Shown here piece after piece: positions 23,101 to 36,970 of a stretch of 64,000 nucleotides of DNA. The stretch is taken from positions 12,758,632-12,822,631 of the forward strand of contig NC_087377.1 in assembly GCF_963675165.1 (NCBI RefSeq), given 5' to 3'. Below the pieces are notes generated by a model. It was not told the origin of the DNA, did no database searches, and saw only the letters and a list, made by a program, of their open reading frames with translations. The stretch is from Halichondria panicea. Taxonomy: Eukaryota > Porifera > Demospongiae > Suberitida > Halichondriidae. The stretch's first letter is position 1. Every line of letters begins with the position of its first letter. Both the position numbers and the translations under genes were made by a program.

Positions 23101-24362
23101 ATTAACTACTGGGGGGGGGGGTTAGGGCACATAGGTACAGTACAGCAGAGGAAAAGGCTCGTCCACATCAAAGGCTCGTGGGAGGAGCCTAACAAACCAC
23201 AACAACCATGAATGTCATTACGTGGGCGTACCACACGCTAGTGGTGCTATGAATATCATTAACTGGGGGGGGGGGGTTAGGGCACATAGGTACAGTACAG
23301 CAGAGGAAAAGGCTCGTCCACATCAAAGGCTCGTGGGAGGAGCCCAACAAACCACAACAACCATGAATGTCATTACGTGGGTGTACCACACGCTAGTGGT
23401 GCTATGAATATCATTAACTACTGGGGGGGGGGGGGGTTAGGGCACATAGGTACAGTACAGCAGAGGAAAAGGCTCGTGGGAGGAGCCCAACAAACCACAA
23501 CAACCATGAATGTCATTACGTGGGCGTACCGCACGAGTGTGGTGCTATGAATATAATTAACTACTGGGGGGGGGTTAGGGCACACAGGTACAGTACAGCA
23601 GAGGAAAAGGCTCGTGGAAAAGGCTCGTCCCCATCAAAGGCTCGTGGGAGGAGCCCAACAAACCACAACAACCATGAATGTCATTATGTGGGCGTACCAC
23701 ACGCTAGTGGTGCTATGAATATCATTAACTACTGGGGGGGGGGGGTTAGGGCACATAGGTACAGTACAGCAGAGGAAAAGGCTCGTCCACATCAAAGGCT
23801 CGTGGGAGGAGCCCAACAAACCACAACAACCATGAATGTCATTATGTGGGCGTACCGCACGCTAGTGGTGCTATGAATATAATTAACTACTGGGGGGGGT
23901 TAGGGCACATAGGTACAGTACAGCAGAGGAAAAGGCTCGTCCACATCAAAGGCTCGTGGGAGGAGCCCAACAAACCACAACAACCATGAATATCAATATG
24001 TGGGCGTAATGCACGCGTGTGGTGCTATGAATATCATTAACAACTGGGGGTTAGGGTACAGTACAGTACTGCAGTCAAGGCGACGCCAAAAAGAGGCTCA
24101 CACAATGTAGGAGGAGCCACAAAAGGCATGCACATGACGCCTCCGCCAAAAAGAGGCCACATATCGTTAGGGCATCACAATGCTGCCTCCCCAACCACTA
24201 TTTAATGGTGCAATGACACAAACCTGAATCACTCTCCAGATCTGTCTCAAAATCGTCATCACTGGGCTCGTCATGGTCATAACAGACTTCCTGGTCCTCC
24301 TCAAGCTCTCTGACAGTGTGCTCAAGCTCGCTGACAGTGTCAAGGAGTCCAATCAGCTCCAT
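20177..24362 (-). CDS. piggyBac-family transposase gene G2
   Basis: Exon 1 is 24362-24224 and exon 2 is 21732-20177, with the same predicted 564-residue protein as G1, including the missing four residues before the first catalytic Asp. The intron (21733-24223) is about 90 bp longer than that of G1 and repeats one block containing the CACGAGTGTGG variant twice (near 22910 and 23535), a local unequal exchange. The gene lies head to tail between G1 and G3 with no spacer. Confidence 0.85.
21733..24223. repeat. Satellite intron of G2
   Basis: Same ~155-bp unit as in G1 but reshuffled. The double unit joined at AAACTACTGG in G1 (18733) is absent, and the GGAAAAGGCTCGTGGAAAAGG junction occurs twice (near 22979 and 23598). 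Confidence 0.85.
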
Positions 24363-24550
24363 TTGGATTCAAAAGTTTTGAAAAATAATTACAACAGAAT
24401 TTACAACAGAGTGGGTTAGGGCCTCTCATATACAACTGAATTCTTTATCACAATTTTATTAATCATTGAAATAATACCCCTTTCCTCCCCTCTCCAAGGC
24501 CAATTTAGACCAGGAGAGTACCATCTAACAAAAATCAGTCACACAGCACA

Positions 24551-27500
24551 TTAGCTAGCACATGTGTGTCCGATAACAGAGTGTCCTTTGCATATTCTTA
24601 TGCGACAGTGGGGACATGCCATTGCAGTGTGTTGCTGCTCTCTGCTAGGGATCTTCTCCCGAACACACACTTGACAGCGCCCACGAGACACTCCGACACT
24701 ATTTGCACTCACACGTGCGCCCTGTGATGGGGGGAAAACGATATTTAGACTGGCCAGACCTGAGGCACTGCTACGAGTACGTGGCACACCCAATAGACTA
24801 TGAATTAGTTCCAATCGAAACCCTTTCAAAGGCATGGCCTTTGAACCCACCCTGACACAGTTGTGCCTGTATAGAATGTATGCATTATTCACACTAACGT
24901 CAAGGAATTGAAAGAAAATCCTGAACCAATACCGCCGACACTTTCTATCGTACCCATAGGTTTTCCTCATACGCCCTGTATTGTCAACTCCTCCCATGTA
25001 CATGTTATATGCAGGGAGACAGGGGGGGACACTCTGAGAGCGTAGGGTACCGTCTTTGTGCATTCGCATTACAGTGTGGGGCATATGGTCAGGGAACACA
25101 TTTGTTGCAAAGGACACAACTCTACGGTCGTTAAACATAGAGTAAGAAATATCACCAACAGTCATGGACGTATAGTCACCTTTGTCGAGTACCACATCCT
25201 TAAGACTTGCTGGGAAACCAGCAGCATTCTTCAAAATTGTGCCGACAGTAAACACATTTTGCTTAGCCAACTCTTCTATCAATGGACCGGACGTGTAAAA
25301 GTTGTCCATGTACACAACATGCTGATGACCATAAAAAGGAGTGAGTAAACGATGGACTACATTTTTCACAAGCCCTTTCACAGCTATCTTTTTCCCAGAG
25401 GAATCGGTGAGCTTACCACTGTATACATCAAACACACAGAGATACCCACAGCATGAACATGAGCAGCACCATACCTTGAACCCCAGTTTAACAGGCTTCT
25501 TGGGCATATGAATTTTCCCGCTTTTACGACCCTTGTACTTTATCATCATCTCATCCTGACTGGGATTATACCTCATGAAGTAGTTGGCTTTAAGAGTCTC
25601 TAAAACAGTTTTTAGCTTGCTAGTTACCTTACGTGCATCAGTGATGGACGTATTGTCCTCACAGTGCAGATACCGCCATAAACTTTGGAACCTTTTGAGC
25701 GACATTACATTGCTCACACATTGTACACCTAAAAGGGGATCCTTGGACCAGTAGTCCGTAATTTCAGGGAGCCTATGAATGCCCATCTCTAGTACAATCC
25801 CCAAAAACACCCACAATTCGGCACTGTTTGTAGCTGACCAACCCTTAGCACCACACTGCCTAGCGTACAGGTTGGTCTGTTCGGCTATGTACTCACACAA
25901 ACTATCGGGCCAAAGTAACTTAACAAAATCTAGGCATGGAGTTACAGACGGATCAAGTTGATCGACAGGACCGACCACACCGCCAAAGACGGGGTATCTT
26001 CCTGTGGACTTAGCTTTTTGGAGTCCATTGTCCCTCGCCAGCTTCCTCCGTTTGGGAGTCGGAGCCATGCCATCGACCATTTCGTCATCATCCTCCACTG
26101 CAGCATCTGCACGGAAACAAAGCATGAATATCATTAGAGTACCACAAGAGTGCTCGCCAGTGCAGGTGGGGGACAGGCTATGAATGTCATTATGTGGGCG
26201 TACCACACGCTAGTGGTGCTATGAATATCATTAACTACTGGGGGGGTTAGGGCGCATAGGTACAGTACAGCAGAGGAAAAGGCTCGTCCCCATCAAAGGC
26301 TCGTGGGAGGATCCCAACAAACCACAACAACCATGAATGTCATTATGTGGGCGTACCGCACGCTAGTGGTGCTATGAATATCATTAACTACTGGGGGGGG
26401 GGGTTAGGGCACATAGGTACAGTACAGCAGAGGAAAAGGCTCGTCCCCATCAAAGGCTCGTGGGAGGATCCCAACAAACCACAACAACCATGAATGTCAT
26501 TATGTGGGCGTACCGCACGCTAGTGGTGCTATGAATATCATTAACTACTGGGGGGGGGGTTTAGGGCACATAGGTACAGTACAGCAGAGGAAAAGGCTCG
26601 TCCACATCAAAGGCTCGTGGGAGGAGCCCAACAAACCACAACAACCATGAATGTCATTATGTGGGCGTACCGCACGCTAGTGGTGCTATGAATATCATTA
26701 ACTACTGGGGGGGGGGGTTAGGGCACATAGGTACAGTACAGCAGAGGAAAAGGCTCGTCCCCATCAAAGGCTCGTGGGAGGAGCCCAACAAACCACAACA
26801 ACCATGAATGTCATTACGTGGGCGTACCGCACGCTAGTGGTGCTATGAATATCATTAACTACTGGGGGGGGGGGGTTAGGGCACATAGGTACAGTACAGC
26901 AGAGGAAAAGGCTCGTCCCCATCAAAGGCTCGTGGGAGGAGCCCAACAAACCACAACAACCATGAATGTCATTACGTGGGCGTACCACACGCTAGTGGTG
27001 CTATGAATATCATTAACTACTGGGGGGGGTTAGGGCACATAGGTACAGTACAGCAGAGGAAAAGGCTCGTCCCCATCAAAGGCTCGTGGGAGGAGCCCAA
27101 CAAACCACAACAACCATGAATGTCATTACGTGGGCGTACCGCACGCTAGTGGTGCTATGAATATCATTAACTACTGGGGGGGGGGTTAGGGCACATAGGT
27201 ACAGTACAGCAGAGGAAAAGGCTCGTCCCCATCAAAGGCTCGTGGGAGGAGCCCAACAAACCACAACAACCATGAATGTCATTACGTGGGCGTACCACAT
27301 GCTAGTGGTGCTATGAATATCATTAACAACTGGGGGGGGGGGTTAGGGCACATAGGTACAGTACAGCAGAGGAAAAGGCTCGTCCACATCAAACTACTGG
27401 GGGGGGGGTTAGGGCACATAGGTACAGTACAGCAGAGGAAAAGGCTCGTCCACATCAAAGGCTCGTGGGAGGAGCCTAACAAACCACAACAACCATGAAT

Positions 27501-28650
27501 GTCATTACGTGGGCGTACCACACGCTAGTGGTGCTATGAATATCATTAACTGGGGGGGGGGGGTTAGGGCACATAGGTACAGTACAGCAGAGGAAAAGGC
27601 TCGTCCACATCAAAGGCTCGTGGGAGGAGCCCAACAAACCACAACAACCATGAATGTCATTACGTGGGTGTACCACACGCTAGTGGTGCTATGAATATCA
27701 TTAACTACTGGGGGGGGGGGGTTAGGGCACATAGGTACAGTACAGCAGAGGAAAAGGCTCGTGGGAGGAGCCCAACAAACCACAACAACCATGAATGTCA
27801 TTACGTGGGCGTACCGCACGAGTGTGGTGCTATGAATATAATTAACTACTGGGGGGGGGGGGTTAGGGCACACAGGTACAGTACAGCAGAGGAAAAGGCT
27901 CGTGGAAAAGGCTCGTCCCCATCAAAGGCTCGTGGGAGGAGCCCAACAAACCACAACAACCATGAATGTCATTATGTGGGCGTACCACACGCTAGTGGTG
28001 CTATGAATATCATTAACTACTGGGGGGGGGGGGTTAGGGCACATAGGTACAGTACAGCAGAGGAAAAGGCTCGTCCACATCAAAGGCTCGTGGGAGGAGC
28101 CCAACAAACCACAACAACCATGAATGTCATTATGTGGGCGTACCGCACGCTAGTGGTGCTATGAATATAATTAACTACTGGGGGGGGTTAGGGCACATAG
28201 GTACAGTACAGCAGAGGAAAAGGCTCGTCCACATCAAAGGCTCGTGGGAGGAGCCCAACAAACCACAACAACCATGAATATCAATATGTGGGCGTAATGC
28301 ACGCGTGTGGTGCTATGAATATCATTAACAACTGGGGGTTAGGGTACAGTACAGTACTGCAGTCAAGGCGACGCCAAAAAGAGGCTCACACAATGTAGGA
28401 GGAGCCACAAAAGGCATGCACATGACGCCTCCGCCAAAAAGAGGCCACATATCGTTAGGGCATCACAATGCTGCCTCCCCAACCACTATTTAATGGTGCA
28501 ATGACACAAACCTGAATCACTCTCCAGATCTGTCTCAAAATCGTCATCACTGGGCTCGTCATGGTCATAACAGACTTCCTGGTCCTCCTCAAGCTCTCTG
28601 ACAGTGTGCTCAAGCTCGCTGACAGTGTCAAGGAGTCCAATCAGCTCCAT
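24551..28650 (-). CDS. piggyBac-family transposase gene G3
   Basis: Exon 1 is 28650-28512 and exon 2 is 26106-24551, and the predicted protein is the same as G1. Unlike G1 and G2, the sequence directly upstream of its ATG is module F2 rather than another gene's 3' end, so its promoter context differs. The unit is 24387-28676. Confidence 0.85.
26107..28511. repeat. Satellite intron of G3
   Basis: Unit order closely follows the G1 intron, including the fused double unit near 27392; differences are mainly in G-run length. Confidence 0.85.
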
Positions 28651-28676
28651 TTGGATTCAAAAGTTTTGAAAAATAA

Positions 28677-29620
28677 CCCTTTCCTTGCCATTCGTGAAAT
28701 CTGGAACAGGAGCGTCTTTAGGTCGATCAATTAGTGTGGATCCGGCCTCACCACGCCTCCAAGTCATTCTATTAGTCTAGATCCGGCTAGCAATTCTAGC
28801 TGGGACTCCCAGTTCTAGCTCCTTTTGTTTAGCGTGTCAGAGACTGGGAGAAGATGATTGGCACTCCCTGGCTCCTTTGGATGTACAGCTGTCCAGATCC
28901 CTAGAACATACCCTCCATTCTGACGAGTTATCAGTGCATAGGGTGCTTACTAGATTCTTGCCAGCCAGTACAGTTCAAGCTACACACAGCACCGCTCAAC
29001 TATTCTCTACCCCATTATCTAGCTAAATCTGGTCCAACTAGACAGCAGACACAGCTAGTTAATTCAGTAAAGCCAGGGGTAGCCCTACTTCTACGGTTGT
29101 TCAGTACCCACGGTAACAATTCCTCTGGGCTGGGCTAACTAGTTGAGCCACGCCTCCCAATTCTCAAGGCTAGGTACATGTCTCTGTCTAGCTGCTTCTT
29201 CAGCTTCTTGCTCAGTTTTGTGGCTTAGAGAAAGGCCAGCTACTCAGGGGGAAGAGTCCAGATGAAAGTCTGGCAGCCAGGTGACGTCCAAACGGTCAGT
29301 TATTCTTTCCACCAACTTTTTAATCTAGTCTAGTCCTGCTTGCACTGCTACTACTACTGCTGCCTACTGCTGCTACTCTTCCTAGCTAGTCAAAGGTTTC
29401 TTTTTTTTTTTTTTTTTTTTTTTATAACTACATATGCACAAAGAGACATCAAAGCTTACATCAAAGGACACAGATTTTTAGCCTACTTGACTGATAAGGC
29501 GGTTACCTAGACTACAGTTTGTTTGTCAGGGAGGAGCTCACATACAACTTCATCTAATTCATCATAACGATTCCTTACCCATTGTTGTAATTTCTACAAC
29601 AGATTGCCAAGGAAAGAGAT
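28677..29620. repeat. Module F, copy 2
   Basis: Same length as F1 and apparently identical. It is joined on the left to AAAAATAA at the 5' tip of G3 and on the right to D2. Confidence 0.85.
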
Positions 29621-30603
29621 AATTACAACAGAATTTACAACAGAGTGGGTTAGGGCCTCTCATATACAACTGAATTCTTTATCACAATTTTATTAATCAT
29701 TGAAATAATACCCCTTTCCTCCCCTCTCCAAGGCCAATTTAGACCAGGAGAGTACCATCTAACAAAAATCAGTCACACAGCACATTAGCTAGCACATGTG
29801 TGTCCGATAACAGAGTGTCCTTTGCATATTCTTATGCGACAGTGGGGACATGCCATCAAAGGCTCGTGGGAGGAGCCCAACAAACCACAACAACCATGAA
29901 TGTCATTATGTGGGCGTACCACACGCTAGTGGTGCTATGAATATCATTAACTACTGGGGGGGTTAGGGCACATAGGTACAGTACAGCAGAGGAAAAGGCT
30001 CGTCCACATCAAAGGCTCGTGGGAGGATCCCAACAAACCACAACAACCATGAATGTCATTATGTGGGCGTACCGCACGCTAGTGGTGCTATGAATATAAT
30101 TAACTACTGGGGGGGGTTAGGGCACATAGGTACAGTACAGCAGAGGAAAAGGCTCGTCCACATCAAAGGCTCGTGGGAGGAGCCCAACAAACCACAACAA
30201 CCATGAATATCAATATGTGGGCGTAATGCACGCGTGTGGTGCTATGAATATCATTAACAACTGGGGGTTAGGGTACAGTACAGTACTGCAGTCAAGGCGA
30301 CGCCAAAAAGAGGCTCACACAATGTAGGAGGAGCCACAAAAGGCATGCACATGACGCCTCCGCCAAAAAGAGGCCACATATCGTTAGGGCATCACAATGC
30401 TGCCTCCCCAACCACTATTTAATGGTGCAATGACACAAACCTGAATCACTCTCCAGATCTGTCTCAAAATCGTCATCACTGGGCTCGTCATGGTCATAAC
30501 AGACTTCCTGGTCCTCCTCAAGCTCTCTGACAGTGTGCTCAAGCTCGCTGACAGTGTCAAGGAGTCCAATCAGCTCCATTTGGATTCAAAAGTTTTGAAA
30601 AAT
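29621..30603 (-). pseudogene. Internally deleted piggyBac gene D2
   Basis: Same structure and same internal break as D1 (ATGCCAT joined to CAAAGGCTCG near 29856). Exon 1 is intact at 30441-30579. A shared break point means D1-D3 descend from one deletion event and were then copied with the array. Confidence 0.8.
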
Positions 30604-30767
30604 AATTACAACAGAATTTACAACAGAGTGGGTTAGGGCCTCTCATATACAACTGAATTCTTTATCACAATTTTATTAATCATTGAAATAATACCCCTTT
30701 CCTCCCCTCTCCAAGGCCAATTTAGACCAGGAGAGTACCATCTAACAAAAATCAGTCACACAGCACA

Positions 30768-33700
30768 TTAGCTAGCACATGTGTGTCCGATAACAGAGTG
30801 TCCTTTGCATATTCTTATGCGACAGTGGGGACATGCCATTGCAGTGTGTTGCTGCTCTCTGCTAGGGATCTTCTCCCGAACACACACTTGACAGCGCCCA
30901 CGAGACACTCCGACACTATTTGCACTCACACGTGCGCCCTGTGATGGGGGGAAAACGATATTTAGACTGGCCAGACCTGAGGCACTGCTACGAGTACGTG
31001 GCACACCCAATAGACTATGAATTAGTTCCAATCGAAACCCTTTCAAAGGCATGGCCTTTGAACCCACCCTGACACAGTTGTGCCTGTATAGAATGTATGC
31101 ATTATTCACACTAACGTCAAGGAATTGAAAGAAAATCCTGAACCAATACCGCCGACACTTTCTATCGTACCCATAGGTTTTCCTCATACGCCCTGTATTG
31201 TCAACTCCTCCCATGTACATGTTATATGCAGGGAGACAGGGGGGGACACTCTGAGAGCGTAGGGTACCGTCTTTGTGCATTCGCATTACAGTGTGGGGCA
31301 TATGGTCAGGGAACACATTTGTTGCAAAGGACACAACTCTACGGTCGTTAAACATAGAGTAAGAAATATCACCAACAGTCATGGACGTATAGTCACCTTT
31401 GTCGAGTACCACATCCTTAAGACTTGCTGGGAAACCAGCAGCATTCTTCAAAATTGTGCCGACAGTAAACACATTTTGCTTAGCCAACTCTTCTATCAAT
31501 GGACCGGACGTGTAAAAGTTGTCCATGTACACAACATGCTGATGACCATAAAAAGGAGTGAGTAAACGATGGACTACATTTTTCACAAGCCCTTTCACAG
31601 CTATCTTTTTCCCAGAGGAATCGGTGAGCTTACCACTGTATACATCAAACACACAGAGATACCCACAGCATGAACATGAGCAGCACCATACCTTGAACCC
31701 CAGTTTAACAGGCTTCTTGGGCATATGAATTTTCCCGCTTTTACGACCCTTGTACTTTATCATCATCTCATCCTGACTGGGATTATACCTCATGAAGTAG
31801 TTGGCTTTAAGAGTCTCTAAAACAGTTTTTAGCTTGCTAGTTACCTTACGTGCATCAGTGATGGACGTATTGTCCTCACAGTGCAGATACCGCCATAAAC
31901 TTTGGAACCTTTTGAGCGACATTACATTGCTCACACATTGTACACCTAAAAGGGGATCCTTGGACCAGTAGTCCGTAATTTCAGGGAGCCTATGAATGCC
32001 CATCTCTAGTACAATCCCCAAAAACACCCACAATTCGGCACTGTTTGTAGCTGACCAACCCTTAGCACCACACTGCCTAGCGTACAGGTTGGTCTGTTCG
32101 GCTATGTACTCACACAAACTATCGGGCCAAAGTAACTTAACAAAATCTAGGCATGGAGTTACAGACGGATCAAGTTGATCGACAGGACCGACCACACCGC
32201 CAAAGACGGGGTATCTTCCTGTGGACTTAGCTTTTTGGAGTCCATTGTCCCTCGCCAGCTTCCTCCGTTTGGGAGTCGGAGCCATGCCATCGACCATTTC
32301 GTCATCATCCTCCACTGCAGCATCTGCACGGAAACAAAGCATGAATATCATTAGAGTACCACAAGAGTGCTCGCCAGTGCAGGTGGGGGACAGGCTATGA
32401 ATGTCATTATGTGGGCGTACCACACGCTAGTGGTGCTATGAATATCATTAACTACTGGGGGGGTTAGGGCGCATAGGTACAGTACAGCAGAGGAAAAGGC
32501 TCGTCCCCATCAAAGGCTCGTGGGAGGATCCCAACAAACCACAACAACCATGAATGTCATTATGTGGGCGTACCGCACGCTAGTGGTGCTATGAATATCA
32601 TTAACTACTGGGGGGGGGGGGTTAGGGCACATAGGTACAGTACAGCAGAGGAAAAGGCTCGTCCCCATCAAAGGCTCGTGGGAGGATCCCAACAAACCAC
32701 AACAACCATGAATGTCATTATGTGGGCGTACCGCACGCTAGTGGTGCTATGAATATCATTAACTACTGGGGGGGGGGTTTAGGGCACATAGGTACAGTAC
32801 AGCAGAGGAAAAGGCTCGTCCACATCAAAGGCTCGTGGGAGGAGCCCAACAAACCACAACAACCATGAATGTCATTATGTGGGCGTACCGCACGCTAGTG
32901 GTGCTATGAATATCATTAACTACTGGGGGGGGGGGTTAGGGCACATAGGTACAGTACAGCAGAGGAAAAGGCTCGTCCCCATCAAAGGCTCGTGGGAGGA
33001 GCCCAACAAACCACAACAACCATGAATGTCATTACGTGGGCGTACCGCACGCTAGTGGTGCTATGAATATCATTAACTACTGGGGGGGGGGGGTTAGGGC
33101 ACATAGGTACAGTACAGCAGAGGAAAAGGCTCGTCCCCATCAAAGGCTCGTGGGAGGAGCCCAACAAACCACAACAACCATGAATGTCATTACGTGGGCG
33201 TACCACACGCTAGTGGTGCTATGAATATCATTAACTACTGGGGGGGGTTAGGGCACATAGGTACAGTACAGCAGAGGAAAAGGCTCGTCCCCATCAAAGG
33301 CTCGTGGGAGGAGCCCAACAAACCACAACAACCATGAATGTCATTACGTGGGCGTACCGCACGCTAGTGGTGCTATGAATATCATTAACTACTGGGGGGG
33401 GGGTTAGGGCACATAGGTACAGTACAGCAGAGGAAAAGGCTCGTCCCCATCAAAGGCTCGTGGGAGGAGCCCAACAAACCACAACAACCATGAATGTCAT
33501 TACGTGGGCGTACCACATGCTAGTGGTGCTATGAATATCATTAACAACTGGGGGGGGGGGTTAGGGCACATAGGTACAGTACAGCAGAGGAAAAGGCTCG
33601 TCCACATCAAACTACTGGGGGGGGGGTTAGGGCACATAGGTACAGTACAGCAGAGGAAAAGGCTCGTCCACATCAAAGGCTCGTGGGAGGAGCCTAACAA

Positions 33701-34853
33701 ACCACAACAACCATGAATGTCATTACGTGGGCGTACCACACGCTAGTGGTGCTATGAATATCATTAACTGGGGGGGGGGGGTTAGGGCACATAGGTACAG
33801 TACAGCAGAGGAAAAGGCTCGTCCACATCAAAGGCTCGTGGGAGGAGCCCAACAAACCACAACAACCATGAATGTCATTACGTGGGTGTACCACACGCTA
33901 GTGGTGCTATGAATATCATTAACTACTGGGGGGGGGGGTTAGGGCACATAGGTACAGTACAGCAGAGGAAAAGGCTCGTGGGAGGAGCCCAACAAACCAC
34001 AACAACCATGAATGTCATTACGTGGGCGTACCGCACGAGTGTGGTGCTATGAATATAATTAACTACTGGGGGGGGGGGGTTAGGGCACACAGGTACAGTA
34101 CAGCAGAGGAAAAGGCTCGTCCCCATCAAAGGCTCGTGGGAGGAGCCCAACAAACCACAACAACCATGAATGTCATTATGTGGGCGTACCACACGCTAGT
34201 GGTGCTATGAATATCATTAACTACTGGGGGGGGGGGTTAGGGCACATAGGTACAGTACAGCAGAGGAAAAGGCTCGTCCACATCAAAGGCTCGTGGGAGG
34301 AGCCCAACAAACCACAACAACCATGAATGTCATTATGTGGGCGTACCGCACGCTAGTGGTGCTATGAATATAATTAACTACTGGGGGGGGTTAGGGCACA
34401 TAGGTACAGTACAGCAGAGGAAAAGGCTCGTCCACATCAAAGGCTCGTGGGAGGAGCCCAACAAACCACAACAACCATGAATATCAATATGTGGGCGTAA
34501 TGCACGCGTGTGGTGCTATGAATATCATTAACAACTGGGGGTTAGGGTACAGTACAGTACTGCAGTCAAGGCGACGCCAAAAAGAGGCTCACACAATGTA
34601 GGAGGAGCCACAAAAGGCATGCACATGACGCCTCCGCCAAAAAGAGGCCACATATCGTTAGGGCATCACAATGCTGCCTCCCCAACCACTATTTAATGGT
34701 GCAATGACACAAACCTGAATCACTCTCCAGATCTGTCTCAAAATCGTCATCACTGGGCTCGTCATGGTCATAACAGACTTCCTGGTCCTCCTCAAGCTCT
34801 CTGACAGTGTGCTCAAGCTCGCTGACAGTGTCAAGGAGTCCAATCAGCTCCAT
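30768..34853 (-). CDS. piggyBac-family transposase gene G4
   Basis: Exon 1 is 34853-34715 and exon 2 is 32323-30768. It is predicted to be identical to G1 and also lacks the four residues before the first catalytic Asp. Module F3 lies directly upstream of its ATG and D2 directly downstream. The unit is 30604-34879. Confidence 0.85.
32324..34714. repeat. Satellite intron of G4
   Basis: Like the G1 and G3 introns, but the GGAAAAGGCTCGTGG mini-duplication near the exon 1 side is absent at 34105-34115. Confidence 0.85.
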
Positions 34854-34879
34854 TTGGATTCAAAAGTTTTGAAAAATAA

Positions 34880-35823
34880 CCCTTTCCTTGCCATTCGTGA
34901 AATCTGGAACAGGAGCGTCTTTAGGTCCATCAATTAGTGTGGATCCGGCCTCACCACGCCTCCAAGTCATTCTATTAGTCTAGATCCGGCTAGCAATTCT
35001 AGCTGGGACTCCCAGTTCTAGCTCCTTTTGTTTAGCGTGTCAGAGACTGGGAGAAGATGATTGGCACTCCCTGGCTCCTTTGGATGTACAGCTGTCCAGA
35101 TCCCTAGAACATACCCTCCATTCTGACGAGTTATCAGTGCATAGGGTGCTTACTAGATTCTTGCCAGCCAGTACAGTTCAAGCTACACACAGCACCGCTC
35201 AACTATTCTCTACCCCATTATCTAGCTAAATCTGGTCCAACTAGACAGCAGACACAGCTAGTTAATTCAGTAAAGCCAGGGGTAGCCCTACTTCTACGGT
35301 TGTTCAGTACCCACGGTAACAATTCCTCTGGGCTGGGCTAACTAGTTGAGCCACGCCTCCCAATTCTCAAGGCTAGGTACATGTCTCTGTCTAGCTGCTT
35401 CTTCAGCTTCTTGCTCAGTTTTGTGGCTTAGAGAAAGGCCAGCTACTCAGGGGGAAGAGTCCAGATGAAAGTCTGGCAGCCAGGTGACGTCCAAACGGTC
35501 AGTTATTCTTTCCACCAACTTTTTAATCTAGTCTAGTCCTGCTTGCACTGCTACTACTACTGCTGCCTACTGCTGCTACTCTTCCTAGCTAGTCAAAGGT
35601 TTCTTTTTTTTTTTTTTTTTTTTTTTATAACTACATATGCACAAAGAGACATCAAAGCTTACATCAAAGGACACAGATTTTTAGCCTACTTGACTGATAA
35701 GGCGGTTACCTAGACTACAGTTTGTTTGTCAGGGAGGAGCTCACATACAACTTCATCTAATTCATCATAACGATTCCTTACCCATTGTTGTAATTTCTAC
35801 AACAGATTGCCAAGGAAAGAGAT
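34880..35823. repeat. Module F, copy 3
   Basis: 944 bp like F1 and F2. One clear difference is GGTCCATCAA here (34926) where the others read GGTCGATCAA. Confidence 0.85.
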
Positions 35824-36806
35824 AATTACAACAGAATTTACAACAGAGTGGGTTAGGGCCTCTCATATACAACTGAATTCTTTATCACAATTTTATTAAT
35901 CATTGAAATAATACCCCTTTCCTCCCCTCTCCAAGGCCAATTTAGACCAGGAGAGTACCATCTAACAAAAATCAGTCACACAGCACATTAGCTAGCACAT
36001 GTGTGTCCGATAACAGAGTGTCCTTTGCATATTCTTATGCGACAGTGGGGACATGCCATCAAAGGCTCGTGGGAGGAGCCCAACAAACCACAACAACCAT
36101 GAATGTCATTATGTGGGCGTACCACACGCTAGTGGTGCTATGAATATCATTAACTACTGGGGGGGTTAGGGCACATAGGTACAGTACAGCAGAGGAAAAG
36201 GCTCGTCCACATCAAAGGCTCGTGGGAGGATCCCAACAAACCACAACAACCATGAATGTCATTATGTGGGCGTACCGCACGCTAGTGGTGCTATGAATAT
36301 AATTAACTACTGGGGGGGGTTAGGGCACATAGGTACAGTACAGCAGAGGAAAAGGCTCGTCCACATCAAAGGCTCGTGGGAGGAGCCCAACAAACCACAA
36401 CAACCATGAATATCAATATGTGGGCGTAATGCACGCGTGTGGTGCTATGAATATCATTAACAACTGGGGGTTAGGGTACAGTACAGTACTGCAGTCAAGG
36501 CGACGCCAAAAAGAGGCTCACACAATGTAGGAGGAGCCACAAAAGGCATGCACATGACGCCTCCGCCAAAAAGAGGCCACATATCGTTAGGGCATCACAA
36601 TGCTGCCTCCCCAACCACTATTTAATGGTGCAATGACACAAACCTGAATCACTCTCCAGATCTGTCTCAAAATCGTCATCACTGGGCTCGTCATGGTCAT
36701 AACAGACTTCCTGGTCCTCCTCAAGCTCTCTGACAGTGTGCTCAAGCTCGCTGACAGTGTCAAGGAGTCCAATCAGCTCCATTTGGATTCAAAAGTTTTG
36801 AAAAAT
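35824..36806 (-). pseudogene. Internally deleted piggyBac gene D3
   Basis: Third copy of the deleted form. Exon 1 at 36644-36782 is intact, and the exon 2 remnant ends at the same internal ATG as in D1 and D2. Confidence 0.8.
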
Positions 36807-36970
36807 AATTACAACAGAATTTACAACAGAGTGGGTTAGGGCCTCTCATATACAACTGAATTCTTTATCACAATTTTATTAATCATTGAAATAATACCCC
36901 TTTCCTCCCCTCTCCAAGGCCAATTTAGACCAGGAGAGTACCATCTAACAAAAATCAGTCACACAGCACA

